From UBA2227 sp036677505 (lineage in GTDB: Bacteria; Bacillota_I; Bacilli_A; Erysipelotrichales; Erysipelotrichaceae), in the NCBI GenBank assembly GCA_036677505.1, contig JAVBWK010000023.1, positions 1-29,562 of the forward strand: DNA of 29,562 nt. Direction: 5' to 3'. The first letter of the stretch is position 1. Each line of letters opens with the position of its first letter. Both the position numbers and the translations under genes were made by a program. Shown here one piece after another: positions 1-6,668 of the stretch. The notes under the pieces are model-generated. The model was not told the DNA's origin. It worked only from the letters and a program-made list of their open reading frames with translations, and did no database searches.

Positions 1-1
1 T

Positions 2-70
2 CCCAATAAGCAGATCGAGGTCGCCAATCGCTTGGATCAAATGAATAAACCAGATAGTCCAATTGAATAA
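2..70 (+). CDS. 3' end of an unknown gene (partial)
   Basis: An open frame enters from the left edge and stops at TAA 68-70, giving 22 residues ending in DQMNKPDSPIE. It is too short to recognise. It is followed by a terminator at 117-156, which fits the end of a transcription unit. The frame could be chance, since only 22 codons are visible. Confidence 0.4.
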   Translation, partial: PNKQIEVANRLDQMNKPDSPIE

Positions 71-116
71 TTACAAAAGGACCTGTAGTACGCTTTTAGT
101 ACGGTCACCAAAAAGT

Positions 117-156
117 AAACCCTGAAACCACGTTATATCAATGGTCTCAGGGTTTT
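117..156 (+). terminator. Intrinsic terminator, probably bidirectional
   Basis: AACCCTGAAACCA pairs with TGGTCTCAGGGTT with one mismatch around an 11-base loop, and the right arm runs into TTTTT. On the minus strand the hairpin is followed by a looser T-rich stretch. It lies between the plus-strand gene end at 70 and the guaA-like 3' end at 163-180 (minus), as expected for a terminator shared by converging genes. Confidence 0.75.
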
Positions 157-159
157 TAA

Positions 160-432
160 CTGCTATTCCCACTCAATAGTATTTTTCGTTATGCCAATGA
201 GAAACTCGATTATGCTAAGCTTCGCAATCTCAATCTCGCTACATCGATATACCGAACGGAACAAGGGACTGAGGGCACGGATATTTTCGAAGGTATTGAT
301 TCCGATCTGCTTCGAATGAATAAACTGGTTGATGAAGGGTATCTCGAAGAAATCCTGATTCCCAATCTGATCGAACATGAATTTATCTGGAATATTGGTG
401 AGCAACTGTGGGAGATTAAAATCAATGAGTAG
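160..432 (+). pseudogene. Headless 3' fragment of an unknown gene
   Basis: A plus-strand frame runs from just after an in-frame TAA at 157-159 to TAG 430-432 without a plausible start codon or ribosome binding site. The roughly 90 residues (ending IWNIGEQLWEIKINE) look like real protein: mixed charged and hydrophobic, with no low complexity. I do not recognise the family. Its stop overlaps the start of the beta-glucosidase gene (ATGAGTAG), a typical operon coupling, so it was probably the next gene upstream in that operon. Its 5' part is missing exactly where the guaA-like sequence lies, which points to loss by recombination. Confidence 0.55.
163..180 (-). other. guaA 3'-end-like sequence, candidate attachment site
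   Basis: Read on the minus strand these 18 bases are ACTATTGAGTGGGAATAG, encoding Thr-Ile-Glu-Trp-Glu-stop, the near-invariant C-terminus of GMP synthase GuaA. No guaA homology continues to the right: the next codons upstream in that frame do not give the expected conserved residues. The 3' end of guaA is a known integration target for tyrosine-recombinase islands, which leave a copy of this sequence at the far end. A plus-strand gene fragment starts right at this point. That it is an att site is inference. Confidence 0.5.
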
Positions 433-2806
433 TATCCGATCAAAACATAAAGAAATCATTGAACAGATGACTGCACATGAAAAGGCATCTCTGGGCAGCG
501 GCTCCGATTTTTGGCATACCCAACCCATTGAACGATTGAATATCCCTTCAATCACGATGACTGACGGACCCCACGGATTACGCAAGCAAAAAGAGAAAGG
601 CGATCACATCGGTATTAATCAAAGTGTTCCGGCTACCTGCTTCCCTACCGCCGCAACCACCGCCAACAGTTGGGACCGCGATTTGATGAAACTAATGGGT
701 GAAGCCTTAGCGAATGAATGTCACAGTCAAGGCGTGTCCATTCTGTTGGGTCCGGGCATCAATATCAAACGCTCACCCTTATGCGGACGCAATTTTGAAT
801 ATTTTTCCGAAGATCCGTTTCTGACCGGTGAGATGGCGAGTGCCATGGTTTCCGAAATTGAAAAGCACGGCATCGGTACCTCACTGAAACACTTCGCCGT
901 CAACAATCAGGAGTACCACCGGATGATCAGTGACTCCATCGTTGATCCACGCGCTTTACGGGAAATTTATCTGAGTGCTTTTGAAACTGTCATTAAAAAT
1001 GCCAAACCAGCCACGGTCATGGCCGCCTACAATAAGGTCAACGGGACGTACTGTTGTGAAAACTCATTTTTGCTCAACGAAATATTACGAAAACAGTGGG
1101 GTTTTGAAGGTGTCGTGGTATCCGATTGGGGAGCAACCAATGATCGGATCGAAAGCCATATCGCCGGAATGGATTTGGAAATGCCGGGAAAATCGGATAA
1201 CAATGATAAACTTGTCGCTACCGCATTGAACCAGGGACGACTCAATCCCAAAGTCATCGATGCATCGGCAGAGAGACTGTTGACTCTGATCGAATCACAT
1301 CCGACCACCGGTGAGCCTTACAATGAAGAAAAACATCATCAACTCGCCCGACATATCGCCGCATCGTCGTTTGTTCTGTTAAAAAACGACCAGGTATTGC
1401 CCTTGAACCTGAACGATAAGGTGCTTGTGGTCGGAAGCATGGCCGAAAAACCCCGTTATCAAGGCTCCGGCTCTTCCCTGATCACACCGACCAAACTTCC
1501 CTCACTGATCGAAGCACTTAAGAAAGAGAGCCTTTCTTATGCCTATGTGAAAGGATATGACTCTGATTATATCAATCCTGCGTTGACCGAAGAAGCCGTA
1601 ACTAAGGCGAAATCAGCTTCCACTGTGATTATGATGGTCGGACTTCCCGAAACATACGAGTCCGAAGGGTTTGACCGAGAGCATCTGAATATGCCCGAAA
1701 GCCATAATCATCTGATTCAACAGATCAGTGCTGTCAATCCTCGTACGGTCGTCGTTCTTTCGGCCGGATCACCGGTGACCATGCCATGGCTGGATAAGGT
1801 CTGTGCTGTCTTACACACGTATCTGGCCGGTCAGGCAGGCAGTGAAGCCATCATCGATGTGTTATTTGGCAAAATCAATCCCAGCGGAAAACTGGCCGAA
1901 AGTTATCCCTTATCCATCGAGGACACCCCTTGTTATACGACCTTCGCTCAGCCCGGACGTAACGCCCTCTATAAAGAGAGCATCTATGTCGGCTATCGGT
2001 ATTATGATACTTTCAAAGTCAAAACACTCTTTCCATTTGGCTATGGCTTAAGCTACACGACATTCAGTTACCATGACTTACGCATCGAAGGAGAATTCCC
2101 AAATCTCGAAGTCACTTTCACCGTAGAAAATACCGGAAGGGTTTTCGGAAGCGAAGTCGTACAGTGCTATGTTCATCATAAAAATCCCGGCATCTTTAAG
2201 GCCAACCGGCAACTCAAAGGATTCGATAAAATTCATCTGAAACCTGATCAGAAAATGAAAGTAACCATGTTCCTCGATGCACGCAGTTTCAGCTATTTCA
2301 ACACCGACATCAACGACTGGGTCATTGAAAACGGCGAATATGAAATCCAAATCGGAGCCTCGATTGAAGACATCCGTCTGAGAAAATCCGTAGTTTCCAA
2401 AGGAAATACCGTGGAGGTACCCGTAAACTGTCTGCCACAGTTTATTACTGATTACTATGACCGAACCTATCCGATTCAGATCAGCGACGGGACTTTCACA
2501 CAACTCACCGGCATTGCGATTCCTTATGCCTTCAGAAAGGAAAACGAACCGTTCACTATCAACTCAACGCTTACCGAGCTGTCAGAAACATGGATCGGCC
2601 GAACATATGCATCCATAGCACTCAAGCAGTCAATGAAAGTTCTTCCTTCTGCCCAAAGTGATGAGAAAATCATGAAAATGGTCGAGCGAGGTGTTATGGA
2701 ATCCCCCTTGCGCTCTCTGATAGCTTTAAGTAATGGGGCACTGCCTTCATTTCTGGTAAGACTTCTGCTTAAAATCGCCAACCTCTCAATAAAAAACACT
2801 CGATGA
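425..2806 (+). CDS. Glycoside hydrolase family 3 beta-glucosidase
   Basis: A 793-residue cytoplasmic enzyme (no signal peptide) that likely removes terminal glucose or a related sugar from beta-linked oligosaccharides. The GH3 N-terminal barrel shows TMTDGPHGLR, KHFAVNNQE and VVSDWGA, with the nucleophile at Asp234. The C-terminal sandwich carries YESEGFDR with the likely acid/base Glu414. A fibronectin-III-like domain follows FPFGYGLSYT. Length is usual for bacterial BglB-type enzymes. I chose ATG 425 because GGAG lies 10 bases upstream and the ATG overlaps the stop of the upstream fragment; an in-frame ATG at 377 has no such support. No convincing promoter lies between the terminator at 117-156 and the start, so expression is uncertain. 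Substrate cannot be told from sequence. Confidence 0.93.
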   Translation: MSSIRSKHKEIIEQMTAHEKASLGSGSDFWHTQPIERLNIPSITMTDGPHGLRKQKEKGDHIGINQSVPATCFPTAATTANSWDRDLMKLMGEALANECHSQGVSILLGPGINIKRSPLCGRNFEYFSEDPFLTGEMASAMVSEIEKHGIGTSLKHFAVNNQEYHRMISDSIVDPRALREIYLSAFETVIKNAKPATVMAAYNKVNGTYCCENSFLLNEILRKQWGFEGVVVSDWGATNDRIESHIAGMDLEMPGKSDNNDKLVATALNQGRLNPKVIDASAERLLTLIESHPTTGEPYNEEKHHQLARHIAASSFVLLKNDQVLPLNLNDKVLVVGSMAEKPRYQGSGSSLITPTKLPSLIEALKKESLSYAYVKGYDSDYINPALTEEAVTKAKSASTVIMMVGLPETYESEGFDREHLNMPESHNHLIQQISAVNPRTVVVLSAGSPVTMPWLDKVCAVLHTYLAGQAGSEAIIDVLFGKINPSGKLAESYPLSIEDTPCYTTFAQPGRNALYKESIYVGYRYYDTFKVKTLFPFGYGLSYTTFSYHDLRIEGEFPNLEVTFTVENTGRVFGSEVVQCYVHHKNPGIFKANRQLKGFDKIHLKPDQKMKVTMFLDARSFSYFNTDINDWVIENGEYEIQIGASIEDIRLRKSVVSKGNTVEVPVNCLPQFITDYYDRTYPIQISDGTFTQLTGIAIPYAFRKENEPFTINSTLTELSETWIGRTYASIALKQSMKVLPSAQSDEKIMKMVERGVMESPLRSLIALSNGALPSFLVRLLLKIANLSIKNTR

Positions 2807-2816
2807 GTGTTTTTTT
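2791..2816. terminator. Bidirectional intrinsic terminator
   Basis: AAAAAACACTC and GAGTGTTTTTTT form a hairpin flanked by A and T runs, so it works both ways. The beta-glucosidase stop codon (TGA 2804-2806) sits in its loop and right arm. It serves the converging beta-glucosidase and MgtC-like genes. Confidence 0.85.
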
Positions 2817-3516
2817 ACAGATCGTCTTGGGTGTTATCGCCCGCAACCTTCACTTTGACCGTTCCTTCCATAGAACTGAGTTTCGTCAGCAACCGATAGT
2901 ACTTCTCCATGTTTTTCTGCCTTGGACTGACCATCAGTAAGATATAATGAATCTTCTCATTATCCACAACATCACTGCCCACATACTGAACATCTTCAAC
3001 AAAAATGTCCTGTTGAAGGGCCAGGCTTCGATAAATATCCAAATCCGGATTTTTGGTTTGAATAAACAACCGCTTGGTCTCCACCCGGTTGACCCACTCA
3101 CTTTCCAAACGGGTCGCAAAGCGAAGCAAGACATATACCAAAATCGTAGCTAATACGGCTCCATAGTAAAATCCGATACCACAGGCAATACCGATCGTGC
3201 CGACACCCCACAGACTGGCCGCCGTCGTCAGACCTTTGACCGAACCCCGACCCTGAATGATCGTACCGGCCCCAAGAAAACCAATCCCGCTGATGATCTG
3301 AGCACCCAATCGCGCTGGATCCGGTACGGCACCCAAAGGCAAGTAATGAAAGAATATATATTCCGACGTCAGCATGACCAGTGCTGAAGCCGTACCGACC
3401 AAAGCATGGGTCCGTAATCCGGCCGCCCGGCTTTTACTGGCACGCTCAAAACCGATCAGCCCGGATAACATCATGGCCAACACTAATCGAGCGGCTTGTT
3501 CTAAATAAATCTCCAT
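2815..3516 (-). CDS. MgtC/SapB family membrane protein
   Basis: A 233-residue protein with about four to five membrane segments in the first 140 residues and a soluble C-terminal domain of about 85 residues. The MgtC core is clear: GLIGFERASKSRAAGLRTHALV, then GAQIISGIGFLGAGTI and VKGLTTAASLWGVGTIG. Family members are linked to growth in low magnesium and to inhibition of F-type ATPase in pathogens; many environmental members have unknown roles. It follows the nitroreductase gene by 9 bases on the same strand, so the two are probably co-transcribed. The ribosome binding site before ATG 3516 is weak (TAGAGTG), which suggests coupling to the upstream gene. Confidence 0.9.
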   Translation of the reverse strand: MEIYLEQAARLVLAMMLSGLIGFERASKSRAAGLRTHALVGTASALVMLTSEYIFFHYLPLGAVPDPARLGAQIISGIGFLGAGTIIQGRGSVKGLTTAASLWGVGTIGIACGIGFYYGAVLATILVYVLLRFATRLESEWVNRVETKRLFIQTKNPDLDIYRSLALQQDIFVEDVQYVGSDVVDNEKIHYILLMVSPRQKNMEKYYRLLTKLSSMEGTVKVKVAGDNTQDDL

Positions 3517-3525
3517 GATTTCACT

Positions 3526-4053
3526 CTACTTTCTGATATCTCTGACTTTAAACACGGTTTTATCTAATGGTAAACGCATCGTCTCATGACGATCGGGACT
3601 CTTGAGAGCAACATTGGGCTTTCCAATGGCCAACACATGATAAGGATGCCAGGATGACGGCAGATGAAACATCTCTTTCAGACGATCCGGTTTGAAGTAA
3701 TCCACCCAAACAGCACCCAATCCGACATCGGCACAAGCGAGCATCATGTGCGTCATAACGACTGCCGTATCGATCGGACCGGTATCATACCCGTCAAACG
3801 AACGCTTCCACGTTGCACTGTGATCGGCACAGATCACCAGCGCTATCGGTGCACCGTAAATCTGTGCTATTTCACTGAGTTTACGCAAATCCTCTTTATC
3901 ATCCACGATGATGATGCGCTGGCTCTGTGAATTCGCGGCGGTCGGTGCGGCCCGCCCTGCCTCCAAAATGACTGACAGCAGCTGCGGATCGACCGCATCT
4001 TTGGTAAAAGAACGGATCGAGCAGCGCTTTTTTGCAAGTTCAAGAAATGTCAT
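3526..4053 (-). CDS. Nitroreductase family protein (FMN-dependent)
   Basis: A 175-residue single-domain nitroreductase, a usual size for the short members. The N-terminal RCSIRSF motif contacts the FMN phosphate, followed by AGRAAPTAANSQ and, near the C-terminus, VLAIGKP. It probably reduces quinones, flavins or nitro compounds with NAD(P)H; the substrate is not predictable. Start choice: ATG 4053 has GAGGAG eight bases upstream. An in-frame GTG at 4062 overlaps that ribosome binding site and is unlikely. First gene of a probable two-gene unit with the MgtC-like gene, driven by the promoter at 4092-4120. Confidence 0.9.
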   Translation of the reverse strand: MTFLELAKKRCSIRSFTKDAVDPQLLSVILEAGRAAPTAANSQSQRIIIVDDKEDLRKLSEIAQIYGAPIALVICADHSATWKRSFDGYDTGPIDTAVVMTHMMLACADVGLGAVWVDYFKPDRLKEMFHLPSSWHPYHVLAIGKPNVALKSPDRHETMRLPLDKTVFKVRDIRK

Positions 4054-4091
4054 GATCTTCACTCCTCACTAAGAATATCTACTTTGAGTTT

Positions 4092-4120
4092 ATCATATTT
4101 ACACGCAAATTGCACAAGAA
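4092..4120 (-). promoter_or_regulatory. Promoter for nitroreductase-mgtC unit
   Basis: On the minus strand TTCTTG and TATGAT are 17 bases apart, about 40 bases before the nitroreductase start. The -35 box is poor and the -10 box good. Confidence 0.55.
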
Positions 4121-4142
4121 CCTCAAACGAACTCAGACACAC

Positions 4143-4171
4143 TTGCATTTGACCGCTGTTTTCTATATGAT
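4143..4171 (+). promoter_or_regulatory. Promoter for the MATE exporter gene
   Basis: TTGCAT and TATGAT are separated by 17 bases, followed by GGAGG and ATG 4193. It is divergent from the nitroreductase promoter, with about 20 bases between the two -35 boxes. Confidence 0.7.
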
Positions 4172-4192
4172 AGAAAAACGGAGGCGGTATCC

Positions 4193-5518
4193 ATGAACAA
4201 AAAACTCAGTTTAACCAGTCTGGCCTGGCCGATCTTCATCGAAATCGCCTTATTTATGATCATGGGAAACATCGATGTGATCATGCTTTCAAGATACAGT
4301 CAGCTTGCCGTGGCAGCGGTCGGAAATGCCAATCAGATTCTCTCGCTGACCGGGCTGATTTTCAGTGTGATCACTGCGGCAACCGGTATCCTGTTTGCCC
4401 AGTATCTCGGCGCAAAGAATCATGATCAGCTCAATGTCATTGCTTCGACATCGTTGGCCGGTAATCTGATTTTCTCCGTGATTATCAGCACAGTGATCCT
4501 GATTTTCTCGCGCCCGCTGTTGTTGTTGATCAATGTGCCTTTGGATCTGATCGATCTGGCCGTTGAGTATATGAATATCGTCGGCGGACTGATTTTCATT
4601 TTCTCCTTGAGCATGACCCTCACTTCCGTCATCAAAAGTTCCGGTAATACCAAACCGGTCATGTTTATGGCCTTACTGATGAACATACTGAATGTCATCG
4701 GTAATTATATCTTCCTGTTTGGACCGTTTGGACTTCCCATCCTTGGAGTCAAAGGGGTTGCGATTTCAACGGCATTCGCCCGAACCGTTGCTTTCGTGTT
4801 TTATTTCTACTACGTAAAAAAAGTATTGAATATCCATATCTCGTTTCGATATCTTATCCCATTTCCAAAAGAACTCATCAAAAAGATGTTGCATATCGGC
4901 ATTCCCAGCGCCTTGGAACCCGTCTCTTACCAACTGTCTCAAGTCGTGATTTTCAGCATCATCAACACCCTGGGCATTTACGTCATCAATACGCGCATGT
5001 ATGTTCAGACCATGGTCATGTTTGTTTATCTCGCGGTACTTGCCATTTCTCAGGCATCGCAAATCATGGTCGGACATATGGTCGGTGCCAATCAGGAGGA
5101 TCAAGTAAAAAGTGTGGTCTTTCGTAATCTGCGGATTTCATTATATATCACACTGTTTATGTCCGTGATGCTTGCTTTGTTTAATCGGTATATCATCACG
5201 ATATTTACCGATGACCCCAAAATCATCGAACTTGCGGCAACGGTCTTCATCATCGACATCTTCGTTGAAATCGGCCGGGTGTTCAATCTGGTGCTGATCA
5301 GCAGTGCAAAAGCCGCCGGGGATGTCCGCTATCCGGCCTATATCGGAATTGCTTCAATGTGGGCCGTCAGTGTCGGACTTTCCTTTTTGCTGGTCCGCTG
5401 GATGGGACTTGGTCTGGCGGGCATATGGATCGCTTTAGCCGCAGATGAAGCCGTTCGGTCATTACTGATGGTCCGGCGCTGGCAAAGCGACCGTTGGAAA
5501 GGACGCAAATTCGTATAG
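4193..5518 (+). CDS. MATE family efflux transporter
   Basis: A 441-residue protein with about 12 hydrophobic segments and the MATE two-fold layout. The first half begins with SLAWPIFIEIALFMIMGNIDVIMLSRYS, typical of the family's first helix and loop, and includes the asparagine-rich GNANQI segment. The second half has PSALEPVSYQLSQ and ISQASQIMVGHMVGA. It likely exports drugs or metabolites by sodium or proton antiport. The ribosome binding site GGAGG is 8 bases before ATG 4193. It is a single-gene unit with its own promoter and terminator. The substrate cannot be inferred. Confidence 0.92.
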   Translation: MNKKLSLTSLAWPIFIEIALFMIMGNIDVIMLSRYSQLAVAAVGNANQILSLTGLIFSVITAATGILFAQYLGAKNHDQLNVIASTSLAGNLIFSVIISTVILIFSRPLLLLINVPLDLIDLAVEYMNIVGGLIFIFSLSMTLTSVIKSSGNTKPVMFMALLMNILNVIGNYIFLFGPFGLPILGVKGVAISTAFARTVAFVFYFYYVKKVLNIHISFRYLIPFPKELIKKMLHIGIPSALEPVSYQLSQVVIFSIINTLGIYVINTRMYVQTMVMFVYLAVLAISQASQIMVGHMVGANQEDQVKSVVFRNLRISLYITLFMSVMLALFNRYIITIFTDDPKIIELAATVFIIDIFVEIGRVFNLVLISSAKAAGDVRYPAYIGIASMWAVSVGLSFLLVRWMGLGLAGIWIALAADEAVRSLLMVRRWQSDRWKGRKFV

Positions 5519-5542
5519 AAAAGTCGCTCGCGCGACTTTTTT
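5519..5542. terminator. Bidirectional intrinsic terminator
   Basis: AAAAGTCGC, loop TCGC, GCGACTTTTTT. The right arm runs into the stop of the minus-strand HD-GYP gene, so it ends both converging transcripts. Confidence 0.85.
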
Positions 5543-6578
5543 AAAACTGAAATTTATCTTTGGTAAACAGCTCGATCGTCGCATTGACGACTTCGGTGTC
5601 ATAGAGAACGCCCTGCTTCTCTTTGATTTCAAACAAAGCGGAATCCAAGCCCAAGGCCGGACGGTACGGACGGTGTGAGGAAATTGATTCTACGACATCC
5701 GCAACACACAGAATTTTAGCTTCGATCATGATGTCATTACCGCGGATCCCATACGGATAGCCGCTGCCATTGATCTTCTCGTGATGCTGAAGCACGATAT
5801 CCGCAATCGGCCAGGGAAAATCGATTTTCTTTAATATCTGATATCCTAAGGACGGATGCGTCTTGATCAGCGAATACTCAATTTCCGTCAGACGGCCCGG
5901 CTTATTGAGGATTTGAGCCGGAATATAGAACTTGCCCAAATCATGCAGTAAGGATGCCAGGTATACCGAATGCTCAACATCATAGCCCAGATTCAGCTTT
6001 CTTGCGATGGCCTTTGCCAGTTCTCCGGTGCGACTCTGATGCCCGGAGGTATACGGATCTGAAATCTCAACGATCGAAGAAAATGCTTCAACCGTCTGCA
6101 TAAAGATTTTTTCCATTTGATGAATGTCACTTAGTGCCCGGTCTTCCTTTACTTTACGCGCTAATACCAACGCAAAAGTCTGACACATCTGAAGGATCTG
6201 ATCGAACACTTCCTTTACCATCTTATTCTCAGCGGTCCAATAGAATCCTGCCATCCCAAGCAGTTCACCTTCGTTTCGCAATCCAACGACCAGCTGATAG
6301 ATGATGTCTTCAGAAAAACCTTCGGCCGGCTGATCGTTGATATACAGGTATTCATCCAGATCGGCAATGCTTACACGTTCAAAAACCGGATAAGGTCGCT
6401 TACCCTCGGTCCGCATCCAAAGATATTTGGATTTCTCTTGATCAAGAAAATCGACATTGATCTGAGTCGCATTGAGATGTTGACCCAATGTATCCAGACT
6501 GTCCTGCATGATACGATCAAGCTCCACATAGGATGCACCTAACAAATCATTTTTGATCCGTTCGCAGATCTGGTTCAT
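5541..6578 (-). CDS. GAF-like + HD-GYP protein, likely c-di-GMP phosphodiesterase
   Basis: A 345-residue soluble protein. Residues about 10-145 look like a GAF-type sensor domain, weakly. Residues about 165-345 are a complete HD-GYP domain: SGHQSRT (His180), LLHDLGK (His212, Asp213), THPSLGY (His241), LQHHEKINGSGYPYG (His265, His266, GYP 273-275) and VADVVESISSHRPYR. All metal ligands are present, so it should hydrolyse c-di-GMP. The HD-GYP half is roughly two thirds identical by eye to that of the next gene (6666-8615), a tandem duplication. It has its own promoter with an overlapping inverted repeat (6608-6645). The ribosome binding site AAGGG precedes ATG 6578. Confidence 0.93.
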   Translation of the reverse strand: MNQICERIKNDLLGASYVELDRIMQDSLDTLGQHLNATQINVDFLDQEKSKYLWMRTEGKRPYPVFERVSIADLDEYLYINDQPAEGFSEDIIYQLVVGLRNEGELLGMAGFYWTAENKMVKEVFDQILQMCQTFALVLARKVKEDRALSDIHQMEKIFMQTVEAFSSIVEISDPYTSGHQSRTGELAKAIARKLNLGYDVEHSVYLASLLHDLGKFYIPAQILNKPGRLTEIEYSLIKTHPSLGYQILKKIDFPWPIADIVLQHHEKINGSGYPYGIRGNDIMIEAKILCVADVVESISSHRPYRPALGLDSALFEIKEKQGVLYDTEVVNATIELFTKDKFQF

Positions 6579-6607
6579 ATTTTCACCCTTTTCACAACTT
6601 CTTGCTC

Positions 6608-6645
6608 TTACCTATCATTGTAATAGGTAACCTCATTTTGTGCAA
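6608..6645 (-). promoter_or_regulatory. Promoter of first HD-GYP gene with overlapping operator-like inverted repeat
   Basis: On the minus strand TTGCAC (6640-6645) and TACAAT (6617-6622) are 17 bases apart. A perfect 8-base inverted repeat, TTACCTAT-N7-ATAGGTAA (6608-6630), encloses the -10 box. A repressor bound there would block initiation. The repeat is not followed by a T run on either strand, so it is not a terminator. Confidence 0.65.
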
Positions 6646-6650
6646 TAACA

Positions 6651-6668
6651 AAGGGGCAGTGCCCCCTA
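6651..6668 (-). terminator. Intrinsic terminator of second HD-GYP gene
   Basis: On the minus strand the stop TAG is followed directly by GGGGC-ACT-GCCCC and then TTTGTTATT. The stem is short but GC-rich, and the T tract is weak. It would separate the upstream HD-GYP gene from the downstream one. Confidence 0.55.

Noticed and set aside
163..585. Minus-strand frame of 140 codons ending TIEWE
   Set aside because: Only the last five residues resemble GuaA; the rest is antisense to the beta-glucosidase start and the upstream fragment, so it is treated as a junction and not a gene.
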